A stretch of 64,000 nt of DNA from NCBI GenBank assembly GCA_025210265.1, contig JAOASD010000006.1, positions 1-64,000 of the forward strand. Direction: 5' to 3'. The DNA comes from Pelagimonas sp. (GTDB taxonomy: Bacteria; Pseudomonadota; Alphaproteobacteria; Rhodobacterales; Rhodobacteraceae). Positions 1 through 9,929 of the stretch are shown here, piece by piece. Numbering within the stretch: the stretch's first letter is position 1; every line of letters begins with the position of its first letter. Made by a program: the position numbers and the translations under genes. The notes beneath the pieces were generated by a model. That model was not told the origin of the DNA. It searched no databases and saw only the letters and a list, made by a program, of their open reading frames with translations.

Positions 1-140
1 ATGAAATCCTGGCCAACCTTCGCCTTGTCATGCCCATAAGGCAGCAAGTCCGAAGCCGGAATACCAAGCTTATCACCAATCGCCTGAATCGGCTCCTTAA
101 CAGCCTCACGCGCAATCTCAATGTCACTCTTATACGACAT
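1..140 (-). CDS. fhs: Formate--tetrahydrofolate ligase, N-terminal part only
   Basis: Only the first 46 codons are in the window; the gene runs off the left edge. The product would start [13 protein letters not shown] and continue through [19 protein letters not shown], which is the typical beginning of formate--tetrahydrofolate ligase. That enzyme makes 10-formyl-THF from formate, ATP and THF in one-carbon metabolism. The ATG complement lies at 138-140, with a purine-rich GGGGGGAAG just upstream as ribosome binding site. Recognition rests on the conserved N-terminus alone, because the nucleotide-binding region is outside the window. The reading frame is open to the edge. Confidence 0.82.
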   Translation of the reverse strand, partial: MSYKSDIEIAREAVKEPIQAIGDKLGIPASDLLPYGHDKAKVGQDF

Positions 141-307
141 GGGTCTTCCCCCCGTAGCATGGATGTCTCTTTGACCCAGCCATACAGTTCACACAGAGGA
201 AAGGCGGAGCGAATCCGACACAATCGGTCCCGCTTGCGTCTATCGTCAAAAACCCGTGTCGCGGATAGGAAACCCACCTGCCGATATGCGCCTGATTGCG
301 CGGATCA

Positions 308-898
308 TCACCCCGACAGATGAGGCCAGACCGGTTGATCCGGGATGTGCAGGGTCAGGTGGTCCCCGATGCTCAGCAGACCGGGATGTTCGACCCAGGC
401 GGTCACACCGCGACGATGGCGCGCTGCGGCTTTGAACCCTTTGCCATGGCCCGGACGGTCTTTTTCGATTTCACGCGCCGGCAGCTGGCAGGGGCGGTTT
501 TCCATATCGACCACCAGCCCAAGCCCATCGGCCCCCATCAGGCGCGACGAGGGGGGGACATGGGTGAAATCCGGGATCCCTTTGATCACCATACTTGCCC
601 CCAGCCATTCCGGGTTGATTTCTTCCAGCCCGGTTTCGGCGGCAATCTGCGCCAGTTCTTCGGCGCTGACGATGCTCAGCTGGCGGGTGTTTCGGATCTC
701 CGTACCTTGGGGGTATTGGGTGCGGACCCGCACACAAGAGGCGCGATTCACACCCGCATGGTTCGAGCCAGCCACGCCACCCCAATCCAGCTGCATCGCC
801 CCCGTGCAGGTGGCCGAGCGGATGCCCTCAGGATCCTGTGGCACCTGGCCCAGCCAAAGCACCTGTGCAGTCATTGTCGTCGGTTTAAGCGCGGGCAT
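308..898 (-). CDS. MOSC domain-containing protein
   Basis: The 196-residue product begins MPALKPTTM and is a stand-alone MOSC (molybdenum cofactor sulfurase C-terminal) domain protein. Such proteins are thought to bind sulfur or molybdopterin-type cofactors through a conserved cysteine; the substrate of this small bacterial group is not established. Visible family features are the TEIRNTRQLSIVSAEEL block, the DFTHVPPSSRL block, and the ENRPCQLPA segment with the likely key cysteine, followed by GHGKGFKAAARHRRGVTAW. The open frame extends upstream to 1033, but the start at 898 has AGGA at good spacing and matches where the family usually begins. It stands alone, downstream of ftsH on the same strand and behind the ftsH terminator. 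Confidence 0.8.
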   Translation of the reverse strand: MPALKPTTMTAQVLWLGQVPQDPEGIRSATCTGAMQLDWGGVAGSNHAGVNRASCVRVRTQYPQGTEIRNTRQLSIVSAEELAQIAAETGLEEINPEWLGASMVIKGIPDFTHVPPSSRLMGADGLGLVVDMENRPCQLPAREIEKDRPGHGKGFKAAARHRRGVTAWVEHPGLLSIGDHLTLHIPDQPVWPHLSG

Positions 899-1029
899 AG
901 CAAAATCCTGTCCGTTGGAAAGCGTACCGGCAAACCCGGCACAAAATTTGCGCAAGGGTTTCAGGCATGGCGCGCAGGGGCAAGCCCTCATTGCCACACG
1001 ACCAGCTGGTTTCGTCCAACGCCTTGGGC

Positions 1030-1070
1030 GCAAAAAGAAACCCCCGGACCTTTATGAAAGGATCCGGGGG
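1030..1070 (-). terminator. Rho-independent terminator of ftsH
   Basis: On the minus strand a strong hairpin (CCCCCGGA paired with TCCGGGGG, extended by an inner CCTTT/AAAGG pairing) ends at 1041. It is followed by a TTTCTTTTT tract. It lies just downstream of the ftsH stop codon and separates ftsH from the MOSC gene. Confidence 0.85.
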
Positions 1071-1088
1071 CAACTGTTCGGTCAGGGA

Positions 1089-3002
1089 TCAGGCGCTGGG
1101 TTCAGGTTCCATCCCGCCATCCTCGGCCGGTTTGGCCTTGGGCTTGGTTTTCGGGATCGCCGTGATGCTGGGCTTGTCATCCTCGGCCCCGGCATCGCCA
1201 TCATCGGAATGGGGCGGTTCGCCCTTCATGACGCGCTTGATCTCGTCGCCGGTCAGGGTTTCGTATTCCAGCAAGCCCTGCGCCAGACGCTCCCAATCGT
1301 CATTGTGATCGGTCAGGATCTGGAAGGCGCGGTCATAGGCTTCCTGCACAAACCGCTTTACCTCTTCTTCGATCAGTTCCTTGGTATGGGCACTGACCGA
1401 AAGGCCGGCGGTGTTGCCGGAATAGCCCTCGGCGGCTTCGCGATAGTCGATATTGCCGACCTTGTCGCTCATGCCCCATTGCAGGACCATGGCGCGCGCC
1501 AGGGCCGAAGCCTGCTGGATGTCGCCCGCCGGACCGTTCGAGACATTCTCTTCGCCATATTTGATGATCTCGGCCGCCTTGCCCGCCATGGTCATGGCCA
1601 GCTTTTCCTCGCACTCGGATTTGTGCCAGTTCAGGCGGTCGATTTCGGGCAGGGACACAACCATGCCCAGCGCACCACCGCGCGGGATGATCGTGGCCTT
1701 ATAGACCGGGTCACATTGCGGCAGCATCAGGCCGACAACGGCATGGCCTGCCTCGTGATAGGCGGTCTTTTCCTTTTGGTCATCGGTCAGCACCATCGAG
1801 CGGCGCTCGGCCCCCATCATGACCTTGTCCTTGGCGTTCTCAAAGTCTTCCATCGTGACAAAGCGACGACCGACGCGGGCGGCCCACAGGGCGGCCTCGT
1901 TCACGAGGTTGGCCAGATCGGCCCCCGAGAAACCCGGCGTGCCGCGCGCGATGATGCGCAGATCCACATCGGGGCCAAGCGGCGTCTTGCGCGCATGAAC
2001 ACCCAAGATCTTTTCACGGCCCTTGATGTCGGGGTTGCCCACGGTGACCTGACGGTCAAAGCGGCCCGGACGCAGCAGGGCGGGGTCCAGCACGTCACGA
2101 CGGTTGGTCGCGGCGATGATGATCACACCTTCATTGGCCTCGAACCCGTCCATCTCGACCAGCAGCTGGTTGAGCGTCTGTTCGCGTTCGTCATTGCCAC
2201 CGCCATAGCCCTGACCACGGGCACGGCCGACGGCGTCGATTTCGTCGATGAACACGATACAGGGGGCGTTTTTCTTGGCCTGTTCGAACATGTCGCGGAC
2301 CCGGCTGGCGCCGACACCGACAAACATTTCCACAAAGTCAGAACCCGAAATGGTGAAGAAGGGCACGCCAGCCTCGCCCGCAACAGACCGCGCCAGCAGC
2401 GTCTTACCAGTGCCCGGAGGGCCCACCAGCAGTGCGCCTTTGGGGATCTTGCCGCCCAGACGGCTGAATTTCTGCGGGTTGCGCAGGAATTCCACGATCT
2501 CTTCCAGCTCTTCCTTGGCCTCGTCGATGCCCGCCACGTCGTCAAAGGTCACGCGGCCATGCTTTTCCGTCAGCAGCTTGGCCTTGGATTTGCCAAAGCC
2601 CATCGCGCCACCTTTGCCACCGCCCTGCATCCGGTTCATGAAATAGATCCAGACACCGATCAGCAGCAAAAAGGGCAGCAGGCTCAGCAGGAAGGACTGA
2701 AAACCAGACTGCTCCTGCTGTTCGGCCCGCACGGGGATGTCTTTTTCGATCAAAAGATCGGTGACAGCCGCGTCCTCGGGTTTGATGGTGACAAAATCCT
2801 GACCGTCATCCGTGCGGAACCGCACTTGTTCCCCGTCAATCGTCACCGAAGCGACGGAATTGTTGTCCACCGCTTTGACGAAATCCGAATAGCTGGCCTC
2901 ACGGCTTTGCAGCGTGCTGCCGCCGCCCGAGAACAGATTGAACAGGGCGAGGATCAACAGGAACAGGACGACCCAGAAGGCGATATTACGAGCGTTGCCC
3001 AA
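1089..3002 (-). CDS. ftsH: ATP-dependent zinc metalloprotease FtsH
   Basis: The product is a 637-residue inner-membrane AAA+ protease that degrades misfolded membrane proteins and selected regulators. Two N-terminal transmembrane segments (about residues 7-24 and 103-122) flank a periplasmic domain. The AAA module shows Walker A GPPGTGKT (194-201), Walker B VFIDEID (250-256) and the second region of homology around [19 protein letters not shown]. The zinc site HEAGH is at 416-420. The C-terminal tail is charged and low in complexity, which is usual. It is the last gene of the tol-pal-tilS-ftsH block and ends at a strong terminator. Length and motifs are complete. Confidence 0.98.
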   Translation of the reverse strand: MGNARNIAFWVVLFLLILALFNLFSGGGSTLQSREASYSDFVKAVDNNSVASVTIDGEQVRFRTDDGQDFVTIKPEDAAVTDLLIEKDIPVRAEQQEQSGFQSFLLSLLPFLLLIGVWIYFMNRMQGGGKGGAMGFGKSKAKLLTEKHGRVTFDDVAGIDEAKEELEEIVEFLRNPQKFSRLGGKIPKGALLVGPPGTGKTLLARSVAGEAGVPFFTISGSDFVEMFVGVGASRVRDMFEQAKKNAPCIVFIDEIDAVGRARGQGYGGGNDEREQTLNQLLVEMDGFEANEGVIIIAATNRRDVLDPALLRPGRFDRQVTVGNPDIKGREKILGVHARKTPLGPDVDLRIIARGTPGFSGADLANLVNEAALWAARVGRRFVTMEDFENAKDKVMMGAERRSMVLTDDQKEKTAYHEAGHAVVGLMLPQCDPVYKATIIPRGGALGMVVSLPEIDRLNWHKSECEEKLAMTMAGKAAEIIKYGEENVSNGPAGDIQQASALARAMVLQWGMSDKVGNIDYREAAEGYSGNTAGLSVSAHTKELIEEEVKRFVQEAYDRAFQILTDHNDDWERLAQGLLEYETLTGDEIKRVMKGEPPHSDDGDAGAEDDKPSITAIPKTKPKAKPAEDGGMEPEPSA

Positions 3003-3074
3003 GGGAGAACTCCTTGTAATGCGAAAAGCGCCTTCACAGGCGTTAGGCGTAACATAGACATGAAACGTCTGGGT

Positions 3075-4448
3075 TCAATGCGAAAGAAGGAAGGCGGTAA
3101 AGCTGTGCAGCTCCCGCCCCAAGGGTTTCAGCCGCGTGGTCGCGCCAGGGCAATAGCCCAAAGCATCGCAGGCCAGCAGCCGGTCCCCCTGCCACAGCGC
3201 AGGCAGTGACCGGGCCGAGCGATGCGCAGGCGCGCCCTCGGGCCGGTCCTTGATCTGCTGCCAGCCAGCCTCTCCCAACGCGCAAACCTGAACATTCGGC
3301 AAATCCCGGAACTGCTGCGAAAACACCTGCCAGCGCCCATCCCAAAGGGTCTGCGCAGCATGGGGGACAGCCAAATCCGCCACCGCCTTATACTCGCGAA
3401 AAATGCGCAGCTGGTCGCGCTCCATCACTGCTTCACAGCCATGCAACGTGCCACCACCGCCCCCCAGCAGGCGATCCAACAGCGCCTCCAGCGGCTCAGC
3501 GCGAGGACGATAGGCATCCCCCGAAACATATTGCAGCGCAGCGGCCAAAAGGCGCATCTGCGTGTCACGCTCGACGCGCTCAAACCCATCGCGGGTCAGC
3601 AGGATCTCGCCCGTCGCAACGTGACCAACGCGCCCTTCCTGCCCAAAGTCATGCCAAACCTGCAGCGCCCGCGCAGTCAACGCCTCCCGCGCACGCGCCA
3701 TACGGTTGGCCGTGCCCGCCAGCACCCCGACATCCAACCCAAGCTCCGCCAGAACTGGCAGCGCCTGCCGCATCCGCACCCGGTCATAGGCAGGATCGTC
3801 ATTCGAAGGATCCTCAACCCAGCGCCCCTGCAACACACGCAGATAATGCCGCAGCTCCTCCCGCGTCATCTGCAGACAAGGGCGGATCACCTGAAAACTG
3901 CCGGGGCGCATCTGCATCCCCTTGCGCCGCTCAAAACGCGGCGGCAGATCCCCGTCAAAATCCTCGGGATCCGCCCGGCCCGGCTCCAAACGTACCTCTC
4001 GCCGCGCCGACATCGCCGCCAGCCCCTCAACACCTGAACCGCGTTTCAGCCGCATCAAAAAGGTCTCGGCCACATCATCAAGCGTATGCGCCATCAGCAC
4101 ATGGCGCAAAACCCCGCGCCACTGATCAATCAACGCCAAACGCCCGCGCCGCGCCGCGTCCATCTTGTTGCCCGCACCATCCCAATGCCAGCGCAGAACC
4201 GCATGAGGATGGCCCAACGCCGCGCATTCCTCAGCGACCAAAGCCGCCTCTGCCGCGGCCTCTGCGCGCAACCCGTGATCCACCGTGACCACCCACAGCG
4301 TGACACCCCAGCGATGCGCCCAGTTATGTGCCAAAGTCAGCATCGCCATGCTGTCCCCGCCGCCCGACACGGCCAGCCCGATCGCATCCGGGAAATCCGG
4401 CCCCAGCAAATCCCCCATCGCATCGGCGAATCGCTGATCAAGGCTCAT
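3075..4448 (-). CDS. tilS: tRNA(Ile)-lysidine synthase TilS
   Basis: The product, 457 residues, modifies cytidine-34 of tRNA-Ile (CAU) to lysidine so that it reads AUA. The PP-loop ATP-binding motif SGGGDS is at residues 28-33, followed by a DHGLRAEA segment and the HTLDDVAETFLMRL region typical of the N-terminal ATPase domain. The open frame begins further upstream (4607), but MSLDQRFADAM at 4448 is the sensible start: it places the PP-loop at the usual distance, and the longer version would read through hairpins and an intergenic repeat. It lies between cpoB and ftsH on the same strand, a common alphaproteobacterial order. Confidence 0.93.
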   Translation of the reverse strand: MSLDQRFADAMGDLLGPDFPDAIGLAVSGGGDSMAMLTLAHNWAHRWGVTLWVVTVDHGLRAEAAAEAALVAEECAALGHPHAVLRWHWDGAGNKMDAARRGRLALIDQWRGVLRHVLMAHTLDDVAETFLMRLKRGSGVEGLAAMSARREVRLEPGRADPEDFDGDLPPRFERRKGMQMRPGSFQVIRPCLQMTREELRHYLRVLQGRWVEDPSNDDPAYDRVRMRQALPVLAELGLDVGVLAGTANRMARAREALTARALQVWHDFGQEGRVGHVATGEILLTRDGFERVERDTQMRLLAAALQYVSGDAYRPRAEPLEALLDRLLGGGGGTLHGCEAVMERDQLRIFREYKAVADLAVPHAAQTLWDGRWQVFSQQFRDLPNVQVCALGEAGWQQIKDRPEGAPAHRSARSLPALWQGDRLLACDALGYCPGATTRLKPLGRELHSFTAFLLSH

Positions 4449-4459
4449 ACGCCCGGCCC

Positions 4460-4516
4460 TTCTTCTTGGCAAAAATACCTCTGGGGGAGCGCCGCAGGCG
4501 CGGGGGCAACGCCCCC
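4460..4516. repeat. Intergenic motif TTCTTCTTGGcAAAAATAC with two adjacent hairpins (copy 1)
   Basis: The 19-bp motif at 4460-4478 recurs with two mismatches at 21781-21799. Next to it are two small GC-rich hairpins: GCGCC/GGCGC with a GCA loop (4489-4501) and GGGGGC/GCCCCC with an AAC loop (4502-4516). On the minus strand these follow the cpoB stop and precede the tilS start. They may form a terminator or processing element. Function is inferred only. Confidence 0.5.
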
Positions 4517-4533
4517 TGCCCGGCCTCCACCCA

Positions 4534-5373
4534 TCACTGACAGGCCAATTCGGCCCGGCTAGCTTCGGCCTGCGCCACAACGCTGGCGCCAGGATAGCGT
4601 CCACCAACCTCGCTCAGCGTCACGCAGGCCTCGGGCAGACTGCCCAGCGCCGCCAGCGCGGTGCCCAGACGCCACAGGGCCTCGGGGGCCATCGGATCAT
4701 CCCCATAGCCGGAATAGGCAGACAAATACCGTCGCGCGGCCTCGCGCATGTCGCCCTGCCCTTCCAGCGCGCGGCCTTCACCGACCAGCGCCGCGGCCTC
4801 TAGCGGGCCACCGGGATAGGTGTCGCGGAATTGTGCATATAACAAACCCGCCTGAAGGAAATCAGACGCCTCCAGCGCCGCTTGCGCCGCCAGAAAATCC
4901 GCCTCTTCGCTGACCGCCAGCTGCCCCACATCCACCGGCAAATCAGAGCCCACAGGCCCCGGATCAACCGCCACAGGCGTGTCGGGCACGGTGTCGCTGC
5001 CCAAAGGTCGCGTCGCGGCAATATTGCCAATATCACAGCCCGGCTGCACCTCGCAGACCCGGAACTCCAGGTCGCCCAGACGGTTGGTGCCGTCCTTCGC
5101 CAGTTTTTCAATGCGGAACTGCAGACGTTCCACCGCACCGGTCACGCGCTGCAGCTCGCTTTCGATCGCATTCACCCGATCCAGAACCGCACCGCCGCCG
5201 ATCTGCGTGCCACTGCTGCCAGTGGTGTTCAGCTCTTGTTTCAGACGCTGCAATTCCACGTTCAGCACAGCGATGTCCTGACGCAGATCCGCCAGCGTTT
5301 CCGCCTGCTGCGCCGACGCCATCGGCGCGGCCAGACCCAGCATCACGATCACAGGCACAGCAAAAAGGCGCAT
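4534..5373 (-). CDS. cpoB: Tol-Pal system protein CpoB (YbgF)
   Basis: The product, 279 residues, is the periplasmic partner of the Tol-Pal machine; in E. coli CpoB links TolA to PBP1B and coordinates outer-membrane constriction with septal peptidoglycan synthesis. A signal peptide (MRLFAVPVIVMLGLAAPMASA) is followed by a coiled-coil stretch of about 25-100 rich in L/E/Q/R, then a linker with a Cys pair, then C-terminal TPR-like repeats (ADFLAAQAALEASDFLQAG onward). It lies 6 bp downstream of pal on the same strand, the canonical last gene of the tol-pal operon. Confidence 0.93.
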   Translation of the reverse strand: MRLFAVPVIVMLGLAAPMASAQQAETLADLRQDIAVLNVELQRLKQELNTTGSSGTQIGGGAVLDRVNAIESELQRVTGAVERLQFRIEKLAKDGTNRLGDLEFRVCEVQPGCDIGNIAATRPLGSDTVPDTPVAVDPGPVGSDLPVDVGQLAVSEEADFLAAQAALEASDFLQAGLLYAQFRDTYPGGPLEAAALVGEGRALEGQGDMREAARRYLSAYSGYGDDPMAPEALWRLGTALAALGSLPEACVTLSEVGGRYPGASVVAQAEASRAELACQ

Positions 5374-5379
5374 TTGGCG

Positions 5380-5895
5380 TCAGCTCCCCAAAGTCATGGA
5401 AATCACAGTCACCGCACGGCGGTTCTTTTCATAGCAGCTCTCGACCGAGCAGATCTCGACCGGGCGTTCCTTGCCATAGCTGATGAATTTCATCCGGCTG
5501 GCGGGCACACCGCGCGCGCTCAGATATTCCATCACCGCATTGGCACGGCGCGCACCCAGAGCAATGTTGTATTCGCGGGTGCCCTGTTCGTCCGCGTGGC
5601 CCTCGATCACCGCAAGGAAATCGGAATTGGTCAGCAGCCACTGCGCCTGCGCATCCAGCGTGGCCTGTGCCTGCGCCGACAGGGTCGACTGATCCACGGC
5701 AAAGAACACGCGGTCGCCCACGCTGGCCTGGAAATAGGCCGGGCTGGTCGGGTCATTTGCGCTGCCCGGAATGATCCCGTTGCCAGCACCCGCCCCGGCG
5801 CCCGCATCCGCACCATTGTCAAAACGCGAAGGATTGGCGCAGGCGGCCAGAGCCAGGCCCGCGACCAGCAATACGGTCTTGGTCAGATATGTCAT
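5380..5895 (-). CDS. pal: Peptidoglycan-associated lipoprotein Pal
   Basis: The product, 171 residues, is an outer-membrane lipoprotein that binds peptidoglycan non-covalently and interacts with TolB. The signal sequence MTYLTKTVLLVAGLALAAC ends in the lipobox LAAC. After a Gly/Ala-rich spacer the OmpA-like domain shows VIEGHADEQGTREYNIALG and the following RRANAVMEYL segment, including the Asp and Arg that contact diaminopimelate in this family. The start at 5895 has AGGA upstream; the longer open frame to 5940 would bury the signal peptide. It lies between tolB and cpoB. Confidence 0.96.
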   Translation of the reverse strand: MTYLTKTVLLVAGLALAACANPSRFDNGADAGAGAGAGNGIIPGSANDPTSPAYFQASVGDRVFFAVDQSTLSAQAQATLDAQAQWLLTNSDFLAVIEGHADEQGTREYNIALGARRANAVMEYLSARGVPASRMKFISYGKERPVEICSVESCYEKNRRAVTVISMTLGS

Positions 5896-5980
5896 GTCTT
5901 CCTGCTCTTTCTTGCTTTGGGCGCAGCCTATCACAGGCACGCCAACCGAAAAAGGCGGGGCCGATCACGACCCCGCGCGC

Positions 5981-7318
5981 TTATTGCAGCGGCCCCCAAC
6001 TGGGGTCGGACGCGCCAGCGGGCGTGCGCACCCGGCGCAGGTTGCGCCCGGAAATATCCACGGAATACAGTGCCGAAGCCCCCTGTGCGCCCTGCGTTTC
6101 ACGAGTGAACATGACCACGCGGCCATTGGGCGACCAGCTGGGGCTTTCATCCAGGAACGAGGCGGTCAGCAGGCGTTCTTCGCTGCCATCCATGCGCATG
6201 ACGCCAATATGGAACCGCCCCTTGTTCTGCTTGGTAAAGGCAATCTGATCCCCACGCGGCGACCAGACCGGCGTCCCATACCGCCCCTCGCCAAAGCTGA
6301 TGCGCTGCGCCTCGCCCCCATTGGCAGGCATCACATACAACTGCTGCGACCCCGACCGGTCGCTTTCAAACACGATCCGGCTGCCATCGGGGGAAAAGCT
6401 GGGCGCGGTCTCAATCGACGGGGCAGATGTCAGACGGCGGGTCGCGCCGCTGGCAATATCCATCGCCCAAATATCCGTATTGGCCCCATTGGTCAGAGAA
6501 TAGACCACCACACGCCCATCCGGCGAAAACCGCGGGGCAAAGCTCATCACACCGTCATTGGCCTGAAAGATCCGGCTTTGCACATCGCCCACATTCAAAA
6601 CATGCACACGCGGCGCACCGGTTTCATAGCTGGTATACAGCACCCGGTCCCCGGTGGGCGAAAAGCGCGGTGCCAGAACGATGGCGTCCGAGCCAGTCAG
6701 ATACTGAACATTCGCCCCATCATAATCCATGATCGCCAGCCGCTTGGCACGGGCGTTTTTAGGGCCGGTTTCAGAAACAAACACCACGCGACTGTCGAAA
6801 TACGGGCTTTCACCCGTCAGGCGGGAATAGACCTGATCCGCCACTTTATGCGCCAGCCTGCGCCAGCCATCGGCAGTGGCTGTGAACTGCATCCCCTGTC
6901 CCAGCTCGGCCCCGGCAAACACATCCCAGACCCGGAATTTCACCGTGATCCGACCTCCGGGATCCTGCGACACCGCGCCGGTGATCAGCGCCTGCGCATT
7001 GATTGCCTTCCAATCGGCAAACTGGACCGGCGCGCCAAAGCTGGCCACACGGCTGATATGCGCATCGCTGGGGATTTCACGGAACAGCCCCGTGCCAATC
7101 AGATCGGTTGCAATCACGCGGGTCAGTTCCGCCGCGCGCAGCGTGGCATCTGGGGTTTCGGCCACAAATTGCGGCAGGGCAAAAGGCATGGGTTCCACCA
7201 CGCCCTCAGTAATTTCAATCCGCAGCGGGCCATTCTGCGCCATCGCCTGCGGCACAGTCAGCCCCAGCGCGATCAGCGTGGCAAAGGCCATGAATAGTCG
7301 GGCAAGACGGGTCATCAT
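5981..7318 (-). CDS. tolB: Tol-Pal system beta-propeller protein TolB
   Basis: The product, 445 residues, is the periplasmic propeller that docks on Pal and is handled by TolA. An N-terminal signal peptide ends near [14 protein letters not shown]. The N-terminal domain carries [16 protein letters not shown]. Below it repeated propeller blades can be read, each with a pattern of the type FSPDGxxVVY ([61 protein letters not shown]). Full length for the family. The gap to tolA upstream is about 140 bp, the only large gap inside this operon. Confidence 0.97.
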   Translation of the reverse strand: MMTRLARLFMAFATLIALGLTVPQAMAQNGPLRIEITEGVVEPMPFALPQFVAETPDATLRAAELTRVIATDLIGTGLFREIPSDAHISRVASFGAPVQFADWKAINAQALITGAVSQDPGGRITVKFRVWDVFAGAELGQGMQFTATADGWRRLAHKVADQVYSRLTGESPYFDSRVVFVSETGPKNARAKRLAIMDYDGANVQYLTGSDAIVLAPRFSPTGDRVLYTSYETGAPRVHVLNVGDVQSRIFQANDGVMSFAPRFSPDGRVVVYSLTNGANTDIWAMDIASGATRRLTSAPSIETAPSFSPDGSRIVFESDRSGSQQLYVMPANGGEAQRISFGEGRYGTPVWSPRGDQIAFTKQNKGRFHIGVMRMDGSEERLLTASFLDESPSWSPNGRVVMFTRETQGAQGASALYSVDISGRNLRRVRTPAGASDPSWGPLQ

Positions 7319-7457
7319 CCTGTCAATCTCCTTGCGCCGGTGGCGCGCCTGCTCTGCCGGATCTTGATGCCCGTTTGCGCGGCAGCATAAAGGGCATCGT
7401 CCTGCGAAAAAACACCCAAAGCCGGGGCAAAAGGGGGGAATTTCGGCGAGGGACCGC

Positions 7458-8561
7458 TCATCTCAGGCGCATTTCCGCCGGATTGAAGGTCATTTCGATC
7501 TGTTTCCACTGCTCATATTTTTCGGCGGGCAGGCCATAGCCGTCACGCTGACAGCGCAGAATGGCGCGGCGCGCGGCCTGATAGGCGACCTCGACCGCCG
7601 GGCCGGATCCGCCCGTCGCCCCGACCATGCGCATCGACGATGCGACGACACGGCCATCGCGCCCCATCTCCATGGCCACGGTCACAACCACATTCGCAGC
7701 CTCTGATCCCACATCGACAACCCAGCATTCCTGCACCGCCAAACGCAGCCCTTCGCGCTCGCCCCGTGTCAAAGGCGGACCGGTCGGGGTCGACGGGCTG
7801 CTGCCGCCCAGCTCTTCTGCCAGCAGGGCAGACAGCGCATCATCAACAGCGTCCTGCGTGCTGGGCGTGGGCTCTGGTTCTGGCGTAGGCGCAGGACGCG
7901 CCGCTGCCTGCTGCACCGCGCGGGGACGGGCCTGTGGGCGCGGCGACCGGGTGGGTGCGGCGCTGGCGGGGGTCTCGGCCTCGGTCACGATTTCGGTTGC
8001 GGCCTCTTCGGGCGCGGTCTGTTCCTGCGCTTCTTCGGCGCGATCCGGGCTGTTCGCATCCGGGTCGGCGGCCTGTTGCACCTCGGGGTCCACCACCGCG
8101 TCAGGCGGGGGCGGGGCCACTGGCGTCGGGGCCACGCGCGGCGCAGGGCGCGGTTTGGGCCGGGCCGAGATTTCCGGTGCCGAAAAGCTGGGCGGCGGCG
8201 CGGGCACAGCCTCGGGCGCAGGCGGCACAGGCTCGGGATCCGGCAAAGGCGGCGGCGGTGCAGGCACCGGTTCGGGCGCAGGCGCGGGTGCGGGCGGTTC
8301 AGGCGCGGGTTCCGGGACCGGCGCGGGGGCTGGCGCGGGTGGCTCGGGTTCGGGCTGGGGGGCCGGCGGTGTCGGGGGCACAGGCGGTTCGGTCTGCGCG
8401 GGTTGGTCCGGCTGGGTCAGCGCGGCGAACTCTGCCTCGCTCAGCACGGTCACGTCAGCCACGTCAAATTCCGGCGGCTCAGAGGGAAAGATCCCGCCCA
8501 GCAACAGCCAAAGCAGGAGCGCCCCGTGCAGAGCTGCGGATATGTAGGTGCCTCTGGACAC
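7458..8561 (-). CDS. tolA: TolA, inner-membrane energy transducer of Tol-Pal
   Basis: The 367-residue product spans the periplasm and passes proton-motive energy from TolQR to the outer membrane. A single N-terminal membrane helix (about 7-25) is followed by a very long Pro/Ala/Glu-rich linker with many [10 protein letters not shown]-like runs (about residues 55-230) and a small C-terminal TolA/TonB-type domain ([20 protein letters not shown] onward). The Pro-rich linker replaces the Lys/Ala helical linker of enterobacterial TolA, as is usual in alphaproteobacteria. It follows tolR by 9 bp. Most of the length is low in complexity, so recognition rests on the two ends and the operon position. 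Confidence 0.93.
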   Translation of the reverse strand: MSRGTYISAALHGALLLWLLLGGIFPSEPPEFDVADVTVLSEAEFAALTQPDQPAQTEPPVPPTPPAPQPEPEPPAPAPAPVPEPAPEPPAPAPAPEPVPAPPPPLPDPEPVPPAPEAVPAPPPSFSAPEISARPKPRPAPRVAPTPVAPPPPDAVVDPEVQQAADPDANSPDRAEEAQEQTAPEEAATEIVTEAETPASAAPTRSPRPQARPRAVQQAAARPAPTPEPEPTPSTQDAVDDALSALLAEELGGSSPSTPTGPPLTRGEREGLRLAVQECWVVDVGSEAANVVVTVAMEMGRDGRVVASSMRMVGATGGSGPAVEVAYQAARRAILRCQRDGYGLPAEKYEQWKQIEMTFNPAEMRLR

Positions 8562-8570
8562 CCCGCCCCC

Positions 8571-9053
8571 TTACTGGCCGGTTCCGTTCAGGGCCGGACC
8601 GCCAATGTCAGTCACCAGCCCGATCGACGAAAAGCCACCGGCATTCAGCGCGCCCATAACCTGCGCCACCTCTTCGTAGGGCACAGTCCCATCAGCGCGC
8701 AGATAGACCCGATCATCGCTGCGTTCGGCGGCAATGGCACGCAGGCGCGGCACCAGGTCGTCGCGCGTGATGGCGGTGGACTGCAGCAGGATCTCACCCT
8801 CGGCGGTCAGGCTGACAGTCAGGGGTTCTTCGGTTTCCTGCGGCAAGGCCTGCGCGGCGGTTTTGGGCAACTCAACCGGCACGCCCACGGTCAGCAAAGG
8901 GGCCGCGACCATAAAGATGATCAGCAGCACCAGCATCACATCGACAAAGGGCGTGACGTTGATTTCCGACATCGGCTGGCTGGCACCGCTGCGCCGCCGC
9001 CTGCGCCGACGATTGCCGCCGCCACCCCCGCTTTTGACCACTCCGGCACCCAT
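8571..9053 (-). CDS. tolR: TolR, ExbD/TolR family proton-channel subunit
   Basis: The product, 160 residues, forms the inner-membrane motor with TolQ. After a Gly/Arg-rich cytoplasmic start the family signature MSEINVTPFVDVMLVLLIIF appears, containing the membrane Asp needed for proton use, followed by a periplasmic domain with TVSLTAEGEILLQ and VYLRADGTVPYEEVAQVMGAL. The stop of tolQ and the start of tolR are 3 bp apart, so the two are probably translated together. Confidence 0.97.
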   Translation of the reverse strand: MGAGVVKSGGGGGNRRRRRRRSGASQPMSEINVTPFVDVMLVLLIIFMVAAPLLTVGVPVELPKTAAQALPQETEEPLTVSLTAEGEILLQSTAITRDDLVPRLRAIAAERSDDRVYLRADGTVPYEEVAQVMGALNAGGFSSIGLVTDIGGPALNGTGQ

Positions 9054-9056
9054 GGG

Positions 9057-9752
9057 TCAGGAATCCAGCTGGCGCGACAGGATGGTCGAGAATTCATCGG
9101 CAAAGGCCTCGTATCCGCCAAGGATGCGATCTGAATCCGCCGAGAGTTTATTGTAAAACACCACCGCCGGGATCGCGGCCAGCAGGCCCAGACCCGTGGC
9201 CAGCAGGGCCTCGGCGATGCCGGGCGCCACAACCACCAGCGAGGTATTCTGCTGCTGCGCGATCTCGATAAAGGAATTCATGATGCCGAACACGGTGCCG
9301 AAAAGCCCGACAAAAGGCGCGGTGGACCCCACCGTGGCCAGCACGGGCAGGCCCTTTTGCAGCGCCTCGGCCTCTTTCTGGATAGCGACATCCATGCTGC
9401 GGTCGATCCGGCTTTGGGCATTGGCAATCAGCCCGCCATCCTCGCGGTGGCTGCGCCGCCATTCGGTCATGCCCGCGGCAAAGACCTTGGCCGCGCGCCC
9501 ATCCGGGGTCGGGCCCAGCTGGTCGTATAGCTCGTCCAGCGGCTCGCCAGACCAGAAATCGCGGTCAAAGCGATCCGCCTCGCGGCGGGCGCGGCGATAG
9601 CTGACCAGCTTGTCGAAAATGATACCCCAGGACCAGACCGAGGCGATGATCAGCGCCAGCATGACCAGTTTGACGGTCAGTGTCGCCCTGCCGAACAGCC
9701 CCCACATGGAGAAGTCGATCTCCTGTGCCAGGGCAAGCGTTTCTGCTTCCAT
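9057..9752 (-). CDS. tolQ: TolQ, MotA/TolQ/ExbB proton-channel subunit
   Basis: The product, 231 residues, has three membrane helices: one near residues 15-45 (FSMWGLFGRATLTVKLVMLALIIASVW) and two around 135-205. The second and third carry the channel signature LPVLATVGSTAPFVGLFGTVFGIMNSF and GIAEALLATGLGLLAAIPAVVFYN. It heads the tolQRABpal-cpoB run. A hairpin (GATCCC/GGGATC) lies within 50 bp upstream. The neighbour upstream is the RTX gene rather than the usual ybgC. Confidence 0.97.
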   Translation of the reverse strand: MEAETLALAQEIDFSMWGLFGRATLTVKLVMLALIIASVWSWGIIFDKLVSYRRARREADRFDRDFWSGEPLDELYDQLGPTPDGRAAKVFAAGMTEWRRSHREDGGLIANAQSRIDRSMDVAIQKEAEALQKGLPVLATVGSTAPFVGLFGTVFGIMNSFIEIAQQQNTSLVVVAPGIAEALLATGLGLLAAIPAVVFYNKLSADSDRILGGYEAFADEFSTILSRQLDS

Positions 9753-9929
9753 GAACCTGCTCTTTCCACCTGCGATCCCTCTTTGCGGGGATCTTTTGCA
9801 GGGGTTTTAGCCGATTTTCAGGGGAAAGGCCAACAGAATGCATCCATTGGCCTGTGGTACAGGCAGATTTGCGCCTGAGATCTGTGCCCGCGATCCGCGA
9901 AGATCGGCTCTAGGCAATCTGTGGCCCGG

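Noticed and set aside
141-307. THF-type riboswitch upstream of fhs
   Set aside because: No convincing pairing or conserved core seen by eye, so no claim is made.
345-3209. 954-codon open frame opposite ftsH
   Set aside because: It is the antisense of ftsH; high-GC codon bias keeps the opposite frame open. Its translation has no family features.
9753-9929. Small RNA gene or riboswitch upstream of tolQ
   Set aside because: Only a short GATCCC hairpin is visible; no conserved riboswitch core could be recognised.
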